A DNA stretch of 64,000 nt from Streptomyces sp. RKND-216 (GCF_004795255.1 NZ_SSBQ01000002.1:4990001-5054000), one strand, 5' to 3'; positions 9,096-17,844 are shown, numbered from the stretch's first letter. Notes: generated by a model not told the origin, from the letters alone. Program-made: numbers and translations.

Positions 9096-10067
9096 ATGGG
9101 CACCGCGGTCCTCGCGACCGAACCCGGCTCCGCACCCCTGCCCCAGGGCTGGCTGTTCCTCGCCGAACGCGACGACGGACGGTGGACCGCCGCCCTCGAG
9201 GGCGAGCGGGCCTTCGCCGCGCTGGCCCGCCGGGCAGAGGCTCGCGGAGCAGCGGACGGGTGGGGGACGTACGCCGCCGGGGGCGACTTCCGTACCGGCA
9301 TGGCCCTGCCCACGACCGCCGGCCGCTCCACGTACATGACCAGCGGACCACACGGCTGGTCCGGCGCCGCAGCCCCGTGGAGCTCCCTCGACTTCGCCGG
9401 CGGCGACGAGGCCGTGCGCGCAGCCCGCCAGGGCACCGCCTACACGATGTGCCGCGGCTGGATCCGCGTCGTCCACGACCGCGGCTACGCCACCGACTAC
9501 TACCACCTGTGGAACCACATCGACGCCGACGGCGCCCCCGTGAACACCGGCACCTACCTCGGCGACACCGGCACGGACGTCACCTGCGGCGGCTCCGCCA
9601 CCGGTCGCCACGTGCACTTCGCGCTCCGCCAGAACGGCGACTACGTCGGCGTGGCCGGCCACGCCCTGGGCAGGTGGGTGTTCTTCAACGGCGGCGGCGC
9701 CTACCAGGGCCACGCCCTGATCGGCAGCCGTCAGGTCGGTCCCGGAGTCGCCCTCCACCACCACGGCGCCCTCGGCTTCACGCAGGGCGTCATCGACACC
9801 TTCGGCGGCACCCACCTCAACAAGCGCACCGGCCCGGGCACCGGCCACGGGCTGGCCGGAACCGTCGCCGACGGCGCCACGGTGGACATCGCCTGCTCGG
9901 CCGACGGCACGTCGCACACCGGGCGTTACGGCACGACGAGCCTGTGGAACCGCCTCTCGGACGGCACCTGGGTGAGCGACGCCTACCTGTGGACCGGTGT
10001 GAACGGCCCCGTCAACGGCTGGTGCCAGACGGCCCGTCCGGACGGTCTCCCGGGGGCGGCGGCGTGA
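9096..10067 (+). CDS. M23 (LasA-type) metallopeptidase with SH3-like tail, lacking its N-terminus
   Basis: 323 residues from the only possible start. The zinc ligands of the M23 fold are present: H86 in SGPHGWSG, D99 in PWSSLDF and the H172-x-H174 pair in GRHVHFAL. Residues about 240-320 look like a bacterial SH3 domain. The frame stays open upstream to a stop at 8901 with coding-like residues (RVQVTRRSGDWA) that continue the family's N-terminal region, but no ATG, GTG or TTG is available and no signal peptide exists. Secreted family members need both. The gene therefore looks N-terminally truncated, placed 98 bases after the M15-like gene. Whether it is translated at all is uncertain. Its 3' end overlaps the convergent neighbour by 56 bases. 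Confidence 0.7.
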   Translation: MGTAVLATEPGSAPLPQGWLFLAERDDGRWTAALEGERAFAALARRAEARGAADGWGTYAAGGDFRTGMALPTTAGRSTYMTSGPHGWSGAAAPWSSLDFAGGDEAVRAARQGTAYTMCRGWIRVVHDRGYATDYYHLWNHIDADGAPVNTGTYLGDTGTDVTCGGSATGRHVHFALRQNGDYVGVAGHALGRWVFFNGGGAYQGHALIGSRQVGPGVALHHHGALGFTQGVIDTFGGTHLNKRTGPGTGHGLAGTVADGATVDIACSADGTSHTGRYGTTSLWNRLSDGTWVSDAYLWTGVNGPVNGWCQTARPDGLPGAAA

Positions 10068-10758
10068 CGCGATGCCCGATGCGGCGGCGTGGACGTGTCC
10101 GCCGCGCCCGGGGGACCGGCGGGCCCTGCCGGGTGTGCCGCGTCTCCTCGCCGCGGCAGAACAGGCAGGCCGTGACGCCTGTCTCCTCCGCCGTGGGATC
10201 CAGCGGCGCACCTGGGTGCCGTGCGCACCCCGAAGTCCCCCGCGGCCGGGACAGCTCGCGGGCCGTGACGAACGCCCGGTGGACCGCCTGCGCGAGCCGG
10301 GCGAAGTCCTCGTCGGGAGAGCCGTGTCCGAGGTCGAGCAGAAGTTCGCAGACCCGCCGCATCGCCTCGCCCAGCGCCTCCCGCGTGAACGGCGGGGCCG
10401 GTGCCGGGTACCGCTGACCGAGCGCGCGGCCGGTCTCCACGCCGGGGACCGACGGGTCGCCGATGCGCCGGTTCCGGTTGCACAGCAGGCAGCGTGTCCA
10501 GCCCTCCGGGGCCAGCGGATCCACGGGACCGTCGGGGTGCACGTCGCACCCCGTACGGGAGCGGGTGGGCTCCAGCTCCCGCGCGACCAGGAACACGTTC
10601 CACAACCGGTCGGCCACGTCCTCGTACTCCGCCGGACCGGCTTCCCCGCCCAGCGCCCGTACCCGGTCGTCCACGCCCGGCACCGTCCGGTTCAGCTCAC
10701 CCAGCAGGTACGGCCGGTTCGCCGGCACCCGCCGTCCGGAACGTCGCTCTTCATCCAC
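10012..10758 (-). CDS. Uncharacterised protein with duplicated Cys/His module
   Basis: 248 residues, no family recognised. It contains two copies of a module of about 60 residues: an amphipathic helix (WNVFLVAREL / HRAFVTAREL) followed by a probable zinc site. The first site is C71-x2-H74 ... C90-x2-C93 and the second C178-x2-H181 ... C198-x2-C201, both of the form GCxxHPxxPxDP...CLxC. The repeat and the ligand spacing suggest a small metal-binding, perhaps nucleic-acid- or protein-binding, cytosolic protein. The last 40 residues are Arg/Pro-rich. The gene ends inside the 3' end of the M23 gene (convergent overlap). There is no signal peptide or membrane segment. Confidence 0.65.
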   Translation of the reverse strand: MDEERRSGRRVPANRPYLLGELNRTVPGVDDRVRALGGEAGPAEYEDVADRLWNVFLVARELEPTRSRTGCDVHPDGPVDPLAPEGWTRCLLCNRNRRIGDPSVPGVETGRALGQRYPAPAPPFTREALGEAMRRVCELLLDLGHGSPDEDFARLAQAVHRAFVTARELSRPRGTSGCARHPGAPLDPTAEETGVTACLFCRGEETRHTRQGPPVPRARRTRPRRRIGHRVTPPPPGDRPDGPSGTSR

Positions 10759-10862
10759 CCCGCCAGCCTACCGACGCCCGTCTCCGCAGGGTCGTCACCG
10801 GCCCGGTGACGACCCTGCGCGGGCGGGGGCCGTTGTCGGTGCGGGCTCCTACACTCCCGGTC

Positions 10863-11228
10863 ATGGCCCAGAGCAGCGCGCCCGACGTCGACACCTACCT
10901 CGCCGAAGCCCCCGCGGAACGCGGTGCGGCCCTGCAGCGCCTGCGGGACCTGTGCCGCAGCGAGCTGACCGGCTTCACCGAGACGATGGCCCACGGCATG
11001 CCCTGCTACCAGCGGGGCGACACGGCCGAGTTCGCCTTCGCGAGCCAGAAGCGGTACCTGTCCCTCTACGTCGTCCGCGGCGACGTCACCGACGCGTTCG
11101 CCGACCGCCTGGCCGCCCACGACATGGGCAAGGGCTGCCTCCGCTTCCGCACCCCCGACCACATCGACTGGCCCCTCGTCCGCGACCTCCTCCGTGCCAC
11201 GGCCGCCACCCGAGGCCCCATGTGCTGA
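10863..11228 (+). CDS. DUF1801 / YdhG-like small protein
   Basis: 121 residues. The sequence DVDTYLAEAPAERGAALQRL, TETMAHGMPCY and LSLYV is the conserved pattern of the DUF1801 fold (YdhG/YobT-like), cytosolic proteins of uncertain role that include iron-chaperone-like members. A TACACT hexamer ends 7 bases before the ATG at 10863, so transcription may begin at or near the start codon (leaderless). It is divergent from the duplicated Cys/His protein and faces the methyltransferase remnant. Confidence 0.8.
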   Translation: MAQSSAPDVDTYLAEAPAERGAALQRLRDLCRSELTGFTETMAHGMPCYQRGDTAEFAFASQKRYLSLYVVRGDVTDAFADRLAAHDMGKGCLRFRTPDHIDWPLVRDLLRATAATRGPMC

Positions 11229-11270
11229 CCCGTTTTCCCCCGGCCCGAGGGCGGAACAGGCCTGTGCGGC

Positions 11271-11453
11271 CTACGGCTTGCGGGCCAGGCCGCCGTAGGC
11301 GTCGACGGCGGCCGGGGACTCCGCCTCGGGGTCCGGCCGCCATGCGGTGACGGGGACGACGCCGGGCTCGACAAGGTCGAGGCCCTCGAAGAAGCCGGCG
11401 ATCTGCTGTTCCCTCCCGGCTGTCGTCAGCCATCCGTCGAACCCCTCCGCCTC
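11271..11453 (-). pseudogene. C-terminal remnant of a DUF574-type SAM methyltransferase
   Basis: The minus strand has about 60 codons from a TGA near 11454 to the TAG at 11271 with no start codon. They read GFDGWLTTAGREQQIAGFFE, then GLDLVEPGVV, AWRPD and AYGGLARKP. This is the characteristic end of the actinobacterial SAM-dependent methyltransferases of the DUF574 family. Everything N-terminal, including the SAM-binding motifs, is missing, and the bases upstream belong to unrelated sequence before the kinase gene. It is a gene fragment left after deletion or recombination. Confidence 0.65.
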
Positions 11454-11521
11454 TCAACTGCTGTGACCGCGACCAGACGTGCACACCGGAAGCCCGATGT
11501 GCACGACATTGCGCCGCTCAC

Positions 11522-12757
11522 TCACCGTCTGGGGAGGAAGCGGGAGAGGACGACGTCGAGCTGGGCCGCCCACTGCTCCAGCTCCCACGTGTTGCGGGTG
11601 CTCACTCGGCTCACTGTCTGCGCGCCGTTCGTGAGGTGGAGGACGAGGGTGAGGACGTGGCTGGAGCCCTGCGGGTCGCGCCGGTGCTGGGCGAATCGGA
11701 TGTGCTGCCAGGCGAGGTGGGTGCTCCGGCCGTGCGCGGTGAACGAGACGCCGTGGGCGTCGGCGACGATGTCGTTCTTGCGGTCCATGGCGAGGAACTC
11801 CGGCTCCCCGGCCTCCCCGCCGGGCATCCCCGGCGCGCCCGGACGCGGCTGCGCAGGGTGGCCGGGCTGCCCGGGAGGCGCCATCGGGGCCGCCGGGCCG
11901 AAGCCGCCCGGGCCCGGCGGCGGCATCTGCGCCGGGTGCTCCGGGCGACCGGCCTGGGCGGGCGGCGGCGCGTACCAGCCGGGGCCCGGTGCCGGGGCGA
12001 CAGGCGGCATCGGCGGCGGGGCGGGCGCCTGCGCGGGTACCGGAGGGGCTCCCGCGGGCCGCCGGGCGGCGACCGGCGCGACCGGCGCGGGTTCCCCCGC
12101 CTGCGTCTGCGTCTCCGGCGCGAGAGCCGCGATCAGCGCCTCCGGGGCAGGGCGGCGAGCCGGCTCGTCGTCCAGGCACGCCTGGACCGCTGCGCCCAGC
12201 GCCGCCGGCACCCGCGACGTGTCACCGCCGCAGGCCGCGAGCAGCAGGCCGCCGAGCGCCCGCACGTCGTCCGCGGCCGCCGCGGCGTCGTCGCCACCGG
12301 GGGCCGGCCGCAGCCCGAAGTCCCTCACGCACGGGCCGTCGTCGGCCATCAGCACGTCGCTGGCCTTGAGACCGCCGTGCGCGAGGCCGCGCGCGTGCAC
12401 CGACCGGAGGGCGTCCGCGACGCCGGTGCCCAGGCGGCGCACCTCGTCCTCCCCGAGGGCGCCCCCGGAGGCGAGGAGTTCGGCCAGCGACGGACCGGGC
12501 ACGTAGGGGGTGGCGAACCACGGGGTGTCGGCGTCCGTGTCCGCGTCCAGCACCGGCGCGGTGTGGAACCCGCCGACGCCCCGCGCCGCCCCGACGGCCG
12601 CGCGCAGCCGGTCGTCGGCCGCCTCGTCCCGCGCCGCCCCGGAGTGCAGCACCTTGACGGCGACCGCCCTCCCCGCAGCCGTCCGCGCGAGGTGGACGGT
12701 GCCCAGAGCACCCCGTCCGAGTTCGCGCTCCAGGACGTACGTTCCGATCTGCTGCAC
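11522..12757 (-). CDS. Protein-kinase-like protein (probable pseudokinase) with Pro-rich linker and C-terminal PH-like domain
   Basis: 411 residues. GTG 12757 was chosen because GGAGG lies 9 bases upstream and the family begins QQIGTYVLERELGRG. The glycine loop (residues 14-19) and ATP lysine K35 (VAVKV) are intact, and D146 of DFG is kept. The catalytic loop reads H127-G-G-L-K-A-S-D instead of HRDLKxxN, so the catalytic Asp (now G129) and the metal-binding Asn (D134) are lost, and the C-lobe is short. Residues about 225-320 are Pro/Gly/Ala-rich. Residues about 320-411 (AMDRKNDIVADAHGVSF, STRNTWELEQWAAQLD) look like a PH-type domain. It has no membrane segment. A regulatory or scaffolding role is more likely than phosphotransfer. 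Confidence 0.72.
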   Translation of the reverse strand: MQQIGTYVLERELGRGALGTVHLARTAAGRAVAVKVLHSGAARDEAADDRLRAAVGAARGVGGFHTAPVLDADTDADTPWFATPYVPGPSLAELLASGGALGEDEVRRLGTGVADALRSVHARGLAHGGLKASDVLMADDGPCVRDFGLRPAPGGDDAAAAADDVRALGGLLLAACGGDTSRVPAALGAAVQACLDDEPARRPAPEALIAALAPETQTQAGEPAPVAPVAARRPAGAPPVPAQAPAPPPMPPVAPAPGPGWYAPPPAQAGRPEHPAQMPPPGPGGFGPAAPMAPPGQPGHPAQPRPGAPGMPGGEAGEPEFLAMDRKNDIVADAHGVSFTAHGRSTHLAWQHIRFAQHRRDPQGSSHVLTLVLHLTNGAQTVSRVSTRNTWELEQWAAQLDVVLSRFLPRR

Positions 12758-12942
12758 GCTGTTCACCCTCCGGGACGGTCGGTCCGACGATGATCCCAGG
12801 TCGCCCGAACGTCCCGGCACGGTGGTGCGGTCCCGCGCGCACGATCGGCCTGTACCGGTTGCCGCCCCCGGCGCGGGCCAGCAGGCTGGGCCCGGAGGCC
12901 GGCGCCACCGGGCGGACGGCTGCCGCCGAACGGAGGTCAGGC

Positions 12943-13716
12943 GTGGGGCACGACGACTCGGGCACGGGCGTGGGGGCGGCTGCGGGAGCCGACGAGGCCG
13001 ACGCGGAGGCGGTGCGCCGGTTCACCGGCCTGCACGCGCTCTTCGTCAACGCCACCCTCAAACGGTCGCCCGAGGTCAGCAACACCGGAGGGCTGATCGA
13101 CCTCAGCGCGGGCATCATGCGCCGCTACGGCGTCGAAGTGGACACGATCCGCGCCGTGGACCACGACATCGCGACCGGCGTCTGGCCGGACATGACCGAG
13201 CACGGCTGGGCGGCCGACGCCTGGCCGGACCTGTTCCCCCGGGTGCTGGCCGCCGACATCCTGGTGCTGTGCGGACCCATCTGGCTGGGCGACAACAGCT
13301 CGGTGATGAAGCGCGTCGTCGAGCGGCTGTACGGCTGCTCCAGCCTCCTCAACGACGCCGGGCAGTACGCCTACTACGGCCGCGCCGGCGGATGCCTGAT
13401 CACCGGTAACGAGGACGGCGTCAAGCACTGCGCGATGAACGTGCTCTACAGCCTCCAGCACCTGGGCTACACGATCCCGCCGCAGGCCGACGCCGGCTGG
13501 ATCGGCGAAGCCGGACCCGGGCCCTCCTACCTCGACCCCGAATCCGGGGGACCCGCGAACGACTTCACCAACCGCAACACCACGTTCATGACGTTCAACC
13601 TGCTGCACACGGCGGCCATGCTGCGCGCCGCGGGCGGCGTCCCGGCCTACGGCAACCGCCGTACCGAGTGGGACGCCGGCTGCCGCCCCGGCTTCGAGAA
13701 CCCCGAACACCGCTGA
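12943..13716 (+). CDS. Flavodoxin-like NAD(P)H-dependent FMN oxidoreductase
   Basis: 257 residues. GTG 12943 has GGAGG 6 bases upstream. After a short acidic tail the flavodoxin fold starts with LHALFVNATLKRSPEVSNT (the phosphate-binding loop) at about residue 30. LVLCGPIWLGDNSSVMK is the second FMN loop. GQYAYYGRAGGCLITGNEDG and the C-terminal TNRNTTFMTFNLLHTA fit the NADPH-dependent FMN reductase/flavodoxin family. It is a cytosolic redox enzyme; the substrate is unknown. It is divergent from the pseudokinase and convergent with the AIM24 gene. Confidence 0.8.
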   Translation: MGHDDSGTGVGAAAGADEADAEAVRRFTGLHALFVNATLKRSPEVSNTGGLIDLSAGIMRRYGVEVDTIRAVDHDIATGVWPDMTEHGWAADAWPDLFPRVLAADILVLCGPIWLGDNSSVMKRVVERLYGCSSLLNDAGQYAYYGRAGGCLITGNEDGVKHCAMNVLYSLQHLGYTIPPQADAGWIGEAGPGPSYLDPESGGPANDFTNRNTTFMTFNLLHTAAMLRAAGGVPAYGNRRTEWDAGCRPGFENPEHR

Positions 13717-13751
13717 GGCCGCTCCCGCCCGCGCCGACCACGGGTGTGCCG

Positions 13752-14426
13752 TCAGGCCGCCTGGCCCGCGGGACGGGTCTCGCTGGGGCGGACGACGACG
13801 AAGCCCTCGCCCTCCAGCTTGAGCTGGACCGCTTCGCCCGACCCGCCGCGGATCATCGAACCGATGCTCTGCGAGCGGTGCAGGGAGGTGTGCAGCGCCG
13901 CGCTCCAGCCCACCACCGCGTCGGTGTCGACGAAGACCGGCGCCTGCGGCGACACCGGGATGACGATCGGGTCGCCGTCGCACACCACGCCGAGCCGGCC
14001 CTGGCCGGTGAAGAGGCAGTTGAAGAGGCCGCCGCCCGCCATGCCCGCGCCCTTGACCATCTTGATCTCGTAGCTCAGCGAGGCGTCGAAGCAGAGCACG
14101 TTCCGTCCGTTGACGGTGAGCGCGTCGCCGTGAGCGAAGTCGACGATGAAGCAGTTCGCGCCCTGGTGCGCGAACCACGCCTCGCCCTGCCCGCGCACGG
14201 CCATCAGCGCCAGGCCCTCGCCGGTGACCGAGCGTTTGATGAAATTGCCGACCCCCTGACTCTGCCTCTCGAACTGGAGGTTCCCGCGGAAGGCGATCAT
14301 CGCGCCCTGCCGCGCGTAACACTCCCCGTTGACCGCGTACTTGAGGGACTTGGAGTTCTGTCGGGTCATCCCGGGCGCGGTCGCCGGCTGCGCCATGTTC
14401 TCGGAGGCGAAGAGCTCACTCTGCAT
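13752..14426 (-). CDS. AIM24 family protein
   Basis: 224 residues. GGAGG lies 8 bases before ATG 14426. The sequence shows the AIM24 beta-fold pattern: the MIAFRGNLQFERQ strand, GEGLALMAVRGQGEAWFAH, the CFDASLSYEIKMVKG core and the AGGGLFNCLFTGQGRLGV glycine-rich turn. The fold is related to the tryptophan RNA-binding attenuation protein shape. In streptomycetes AIM24 proteins are common, often near TerD or kinase genes, and of unproven function, possibly membrane-associated. The acylphosphatase gene lies 92 bases upstream on the same strand, so the two may share a transcript. Confidence 0.85.
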   Translation of the reverse strand: MQSELFASENMAQPATAPGMTRQNSKSLKYAVNGECYARQGAMIAFRGNLQFERQSQGVGNFIKRSVTGEGLALMAVRGQGEAWFAHQGANCFIVDFAHGDALTVNGRNVLCFDASLSYEIKMVKGAGMAGGGLFNCLFTGQGRLGVVCDGDPIVIPVSPQAPVFVDTDAVVGWSAALHTSLHRSQSIGSMIRGGSGEAVQLKLEGEGFVVVRPSETRPAGQAA

Positions 14427-14518
14427 GTCCGGATCCTCCCCCGGAAACCCTGCTTCCGCCAAGGTGTTCCGCTCGTCCCACCGCGCGTACGCCCCCAGCC
14501 GGAGCGCGTGCCGGTCCG

Positions 14519-14806
14519 TCACCGCGCTCCGCGCGGGGTGGGCCGGACCTCGAAGTCCGGCAGGCCCTCGGGCTCGGCCTCCGAGACCCGCACGTCCGAC
14601 ACCCGTGCCGCCGGCGGGCCCTGCCGGGCCCACGCCACGAGCCGTTCCACCGCGTCCGAGTCGCCCTCGAAGTGCGCCTCGACCGTGCGGTCCGGGAGGT
14701 TGCGCACCCAGCCGCGCACCCCGTGCTCGACCGCCGCCGCCCGGCAGTCGTTGCGGTAGTAGACGCCCTGGACCTTCCCGGAGACGATCACGCGCTTGCT
14801 GGCCAT
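14519..14806 (-). CDS. acyP: Acylphosphatase
   Basis: 95 residues, the usual size. The substrate-binding loop GKVQGVYYR gives R18 and VRNLPDRTVEA gives N36, the two residues that bind phosphate and water in acylphosphatases. It hydrolyses the carboxyl-phosphate bond of acyl phosphates in the cytosol. ATG 14806 is preceded by GGAGG with a 5-base spacer. It is divergent from the MMPL transporter and precedes the AIM24 gene on the same strand. Confidence 0.93.
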   Translation of the reverse strand: MASKRVIVSGKVQGVYYRNDCRAAAVEHGVRGWVRNLPDRTVEAHFEGDSDAVERLVAWARQGPPAARVSDVRVSEAEPEGLPDFEVRPTPRGAR

Positions 14807-14956
14807 GGCGGCCTCCCCGTCCTTCCGCTGCCGGTCTCCCCGCCATCGTAGGTGCGGGCGGGGACCCCGCACGGCCCGTCGCGGCCGCGGCCCGGGGCAC
14901 CACCCGGCCGGCCGTCACCGGGTGCCCGGTGCGCAGGGCGGACCTACAGTACGAGA

Positions 14957-17299
14957 GTGTCCACCGGTCGCCCCGCGGCGCGAAGAAGGCCCCCGGCACC
15001 ACCCCGGAAGGGGCGGCTGCGGCGGCTGGGGGAATGGTGCGCCCGGCACTGCGTCGTCGTGCTCCTCGGATGGCTCGCGGCCGTCGGAGGGCTGCACGCC
15101 GCGCAGAGCGCGTTCGGCGGGTCGTACGCCGACGACTTCACTCTCTCCGACTCCCAGTCCCAGCAGGGTCTCGACGTCCTCCGCGCACACCAGCCCGACC
15201 GCGGCGGCCAGAGTTCCCTCGTCGTGCTGCACGACGGGCAGCAGCTCTCCCGGCACCAGCAGCAGGTCGCCACCGTCGTGAAGAACCTCGGCGGGCTGCC
15301 GCACGTGCTCTCCGCGCAGAACCCCCTCACCGCGCCGGAGCCCCAGGCCGACGGCACTCCGTCCGCCCCGCTCAGCCCGGTCTCGCCCAACGGCAGGACC
15401 GCCTACGTCACAGTCACCTTCGACGAGAACCCGGCCTCGCTCGGCGACGGCTACCTCGACGGCGTCGACGACGCCGTCGAGCCGCTGCGCCAGGCGGGTG
15501 TGCAGGTCGAGTACGGCGGCTCGCTCGGCGAACTGGCCCGGCCCGAGGTGGCCGACCTGGCCAGTGAGTCCATCGGCTACGGCGTCGCGGTGGTCGTGCT
15601 GCTCATCGGATTCGGCAGCGTCCTGGCCGCCGCCGTCCCGCTGGTCGCCGCCCTCGCCGCGGTGCTGGTCGGGCTCAGCGTGCTGGGACTGATCGCGGCC
15701 ACGACCACGTTCGCCCAGGTCTCGCCCACGCTTGCCACGATGATCGGCCTGGGCGTGGGCATCGACTACGCGCTCTTCCTCCTCACCCGGCACCGGCAGG
15801 ACCTGATGGACGGCGCCGACCCGGTCGCCGCCGCCGGTCGCGCCACGCACACCAGCGGCCGGGCCGTGCTGGTCTCCGGCACCACCGTGATCGTCGCCCT
15901 CGCCGGCCTCAACGCCTCCGGGGTGGGCTTCATCGGCAAACTCGGGGCGGCCGCGGCGGTCACCGTCGTCACCGCCGTGCTCGGTGCGCTCACCCTGGTG
16001 CCGGCCCTGCTCGGACTCGCCGGCCGCTCCCTCGACCGCTTCCACGTGCGCACTCCGGTGGCCGAGGCCGGCGCGGACGCGTCCAGCGGCTTCTGGCACC
16101 GGTACGCACTCCGCGTCGGGCGGCGTCCGTGGCGGTATCTGGCCGCCGGCCTCGTGGTCCTGGCCGTGCTCACCGTGCCGCTCTTCTCGCTGCGCCTCGG
16201 CCACATCGACGACGGTGCCGACCCCACCTCCTACACGGACCGGCGGGCGTACGACCTGGTCACCGACGCCTTCGGGGCCGGCGTCAACGGCCCGCTGACG
16301 GTGGTCGTCGACCAGAGCGGGGTCGTGGGCGGCAACCGTTCGGGTCTGGAGAACAAGGTCTCCTCCGCTCTCAAGGGCCTGCCCGGCGCTGCCGCCGTCA
16401 GTACCCTGCAGCCCACGCAGGACGGCGACGTGCTCACCGCCACGGTCATCCCCGCCGAACGGCCGCAGAGCGCCGGCACCACCGACCTGGTGCACCGCCT
16501 CACCGACACCGTCCTGCCGCAGGCCGTCGCCGGCACCGACGCACAGGGGTACGTCACGGGCACCACCGCGGGCCAGACCGACTTCCGCGACATCGTCGCC
16601 GAACGGCTGCCGCTGATCATCGCCGTCGTCGTCGGTCTCGCGCTGCTGATCATCCTCACCGTCTTCCGCGGCGTCCTGGTGGCGGTCAAGGCGGCCGTGC
16701 TCAACCTGGTGTCCATCGGCGCGTCGTACGGCGTCGTGGTCGCCGTCTTCCAGTGGGGCTGGGGCGGGCCCGCGCTCGGGGTGTCCGGCACCGTCCCGGT
16801 GGAGAGCTACGTCCCGATGATGATGTTCGCCATCGTCTTCGGGCTCAGCATGGACTACGAGATCTTCCTGCTCTCCCGCGTCCACGAGGCATGGCTGCGC
16901 ACCGGCGACAGCAGAGCGAGTGTCGCGCACGCGTTGGAGATCACCGCACGCGTCATCACGTGCGCCGCGCTGATCATGGTGAGCGTGTTCGCCGCGTTCG
17001 TGCTCAGCAGCAACATCGTGGTGAAGATGCTCGGCCTCGGGCTCGCCGTGAGCGTCCTGGTCGACGCGACGCTGGTACGGCTGCTGCTGGTGCCCGCGGT
17101 GCTCAACCTGCTGGGCAGCCGCGTCTGGTGGGCGCCGCGATGGCTGGACCGCGTGCTGCCGCACGTCCACGCCGAACCGCAGCCCGCGCCCGACGACGGC
17201 GCCACCGACGACGGCGGCGCGCCGGGCGGCGACGACGGCCCTGCGGTCCGGAAGTCCGGCCCCGGGGGCCGGACGGGAAGTGACCCGCCGGTAGCGTGA
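14957..17299 (+). CDS. MMPL family (RND superfamily) membrane transporter
   Basis: 780 residues from GTG 14957; TACAGT ends 7 bases upstream, suggesting a leaderless or near-leaderless start. There are two MMPL repeats. Each has one membrane helix, a large extracytoplasmic loop and five further helices. The helix-4 motifs GLGVGIDYALFLL (about residue 270) and FGLSMDYEIFLLSR (about residue 635) carry the Asp-Tyr pair of the proton relay. The cytoplasmic tail is Asp/Gly-rich. MMPL proteins export lipids or hydrophobic metabolites using the proton gradient. The peroxiredoxin gene follows after 47 bases. Confidence 0.9.
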   Translation: MSTGRPAARRRPPAPPRKGRLRRLGEWCARHCVVVLLGWLAAVGGLHAAQSAFGGSYADDFTLSDSQSQQGLDVLRAHQPDRGGQSSLVVLHDGQQLSRHQQQVATVVKNLGGLPHVLSAQNPLTAPEPQADGTPSAPLSPVSPNGRTAYVTVTFDENPASLGDGYLDGVDDAVEPLRQAGVQVEYGGSLGELARPEVADLASESIGYGVAVVVLLIGFGSVLAAAVPLVAALAAVLVGLSVLGLIAATTTFAQVSPTLATMIGLGVGIDYALFLLTRHRQDLMDGADPVAAAGRATHTSGRAVLVSGTTVIVALAGLNASGVGFIGKLGAAAAVTVVTAVLGALTLVPALLGLAGRSLDRFHVRTPVAEAGADASSGFWHRYALRVGRRPWRYLAAGLVVLAVLTVPLFSLRLGHIDDGADPTSYTDRRAYDLVTDAFGAGVNGPLTVVVDQSGVVGGNRSGLENKVSSALKGLPGAAAVSTLQPTQDGDVLTATVIPAERPQSAGTTDLVHRLTDTVLPQAVAGTDAQGYVTGTTAGQTDFRDIVAERLPLIIAVVVGLALLIILTVFRGVLVAVKAAVLNLVSIGASYGVVVAVFQWGWGGPALGVSGTVPVESYVPMMMFAIVFGLSMDYEIFLLSRVHEAWLRTGDSRASVAHALEITARVITCAALIMVSVFAAFVLSSNIVVKMLGLGLAVSVLVDATLVRLLLVPAVLNLLGSRVWWAPRWLDRVLPHVHAEPQPAPDDGATDDGGAPGGDDGPAVRKSGPGGRTGSDPPVA

Positions 17300-17346
17300 C
17301 GGAGGGCGCCCTGCCGGGCGTCTGCCCCGCACCTCCAGGAGTCCAC

Positions 17347-17844
17347 ATGGCGAAGCCCGCCGAGACCGGCGGCCCGGCGCCGCAGTTCAGCCTGCCCGGC
17401 GGCGTCCTGCGCGGCGAAGGGCCCGAAGCGGCCTTCGTACGCGCCGACTACACCGTCGACGGGGCACCGGGACGTCCACTGGTGCTGGCCTTCTACCCCG
17501 GCGACGACACCGCCGTGTGTACCAAGCAGCTGTGCTCCTACTCCTCCGGACTGGAGCGCTTCGAGGAACTCGACGCGAGCGTCTGGGCGATCAGCCCGCA
17601 AGGCGTCGACAGCCACGAGCGGTTCGCCCGCAAGAACGACCTGCGGATGCCCCTGCTCGCCGACACCGACGGCACCGTCTCCCGCGCGTACGGCGTGGCC
17701 GCGCCCGGCATCGGGCTGCGCCGGTCGGTGTTCCTCGTCGCGCCGGACGGCACCGTCGCCTGGAAGCACGTGGCGCTGCTCGGCATGACCTACCAGGACG
17801 TGGACACCCTGACCGCCCGGCTGGCCGCGCTCCGGGCCGGTTGA
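17347..17844 (+). CDS. Peroxiredoxin, BCP/PrxQ subfamily
   Basis: 165 residues. The peroxidatic centre is P51-x3-T55-x2-C58 (YPGDDTAVC) and a second Cys at 63 gives the C-x4-C arrangement of atypical two-Cys BCP/PrxQ enzymes, which form an intramolecular disulfide. It reduces hydroperoxides in the cytosol with thioredoxin-type reductants. RKNDLRMPLLADTDG and the SVFLVAPDG strand are typical. The N-terminal segment before the active site is longer than in E. coli BCP. It lies downstream of the MMPL gene and convergent with a methyltransferase. Confidence 0.9.
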   Translation: MAKPAETGGPAPQFSLPGGVLRGEGPEAAFVRADYTVDGAPGRPLVLAFYPGDDTAVCTKQLCSYSSGLERFEELDASVWAISPQGVDSHERFARKNDLRMPLLADTDGTVSRAYGVAAPGIGLRRSVFLVAPDGTVAWKHVALLGMTYQDVDTLTARLAALRAG

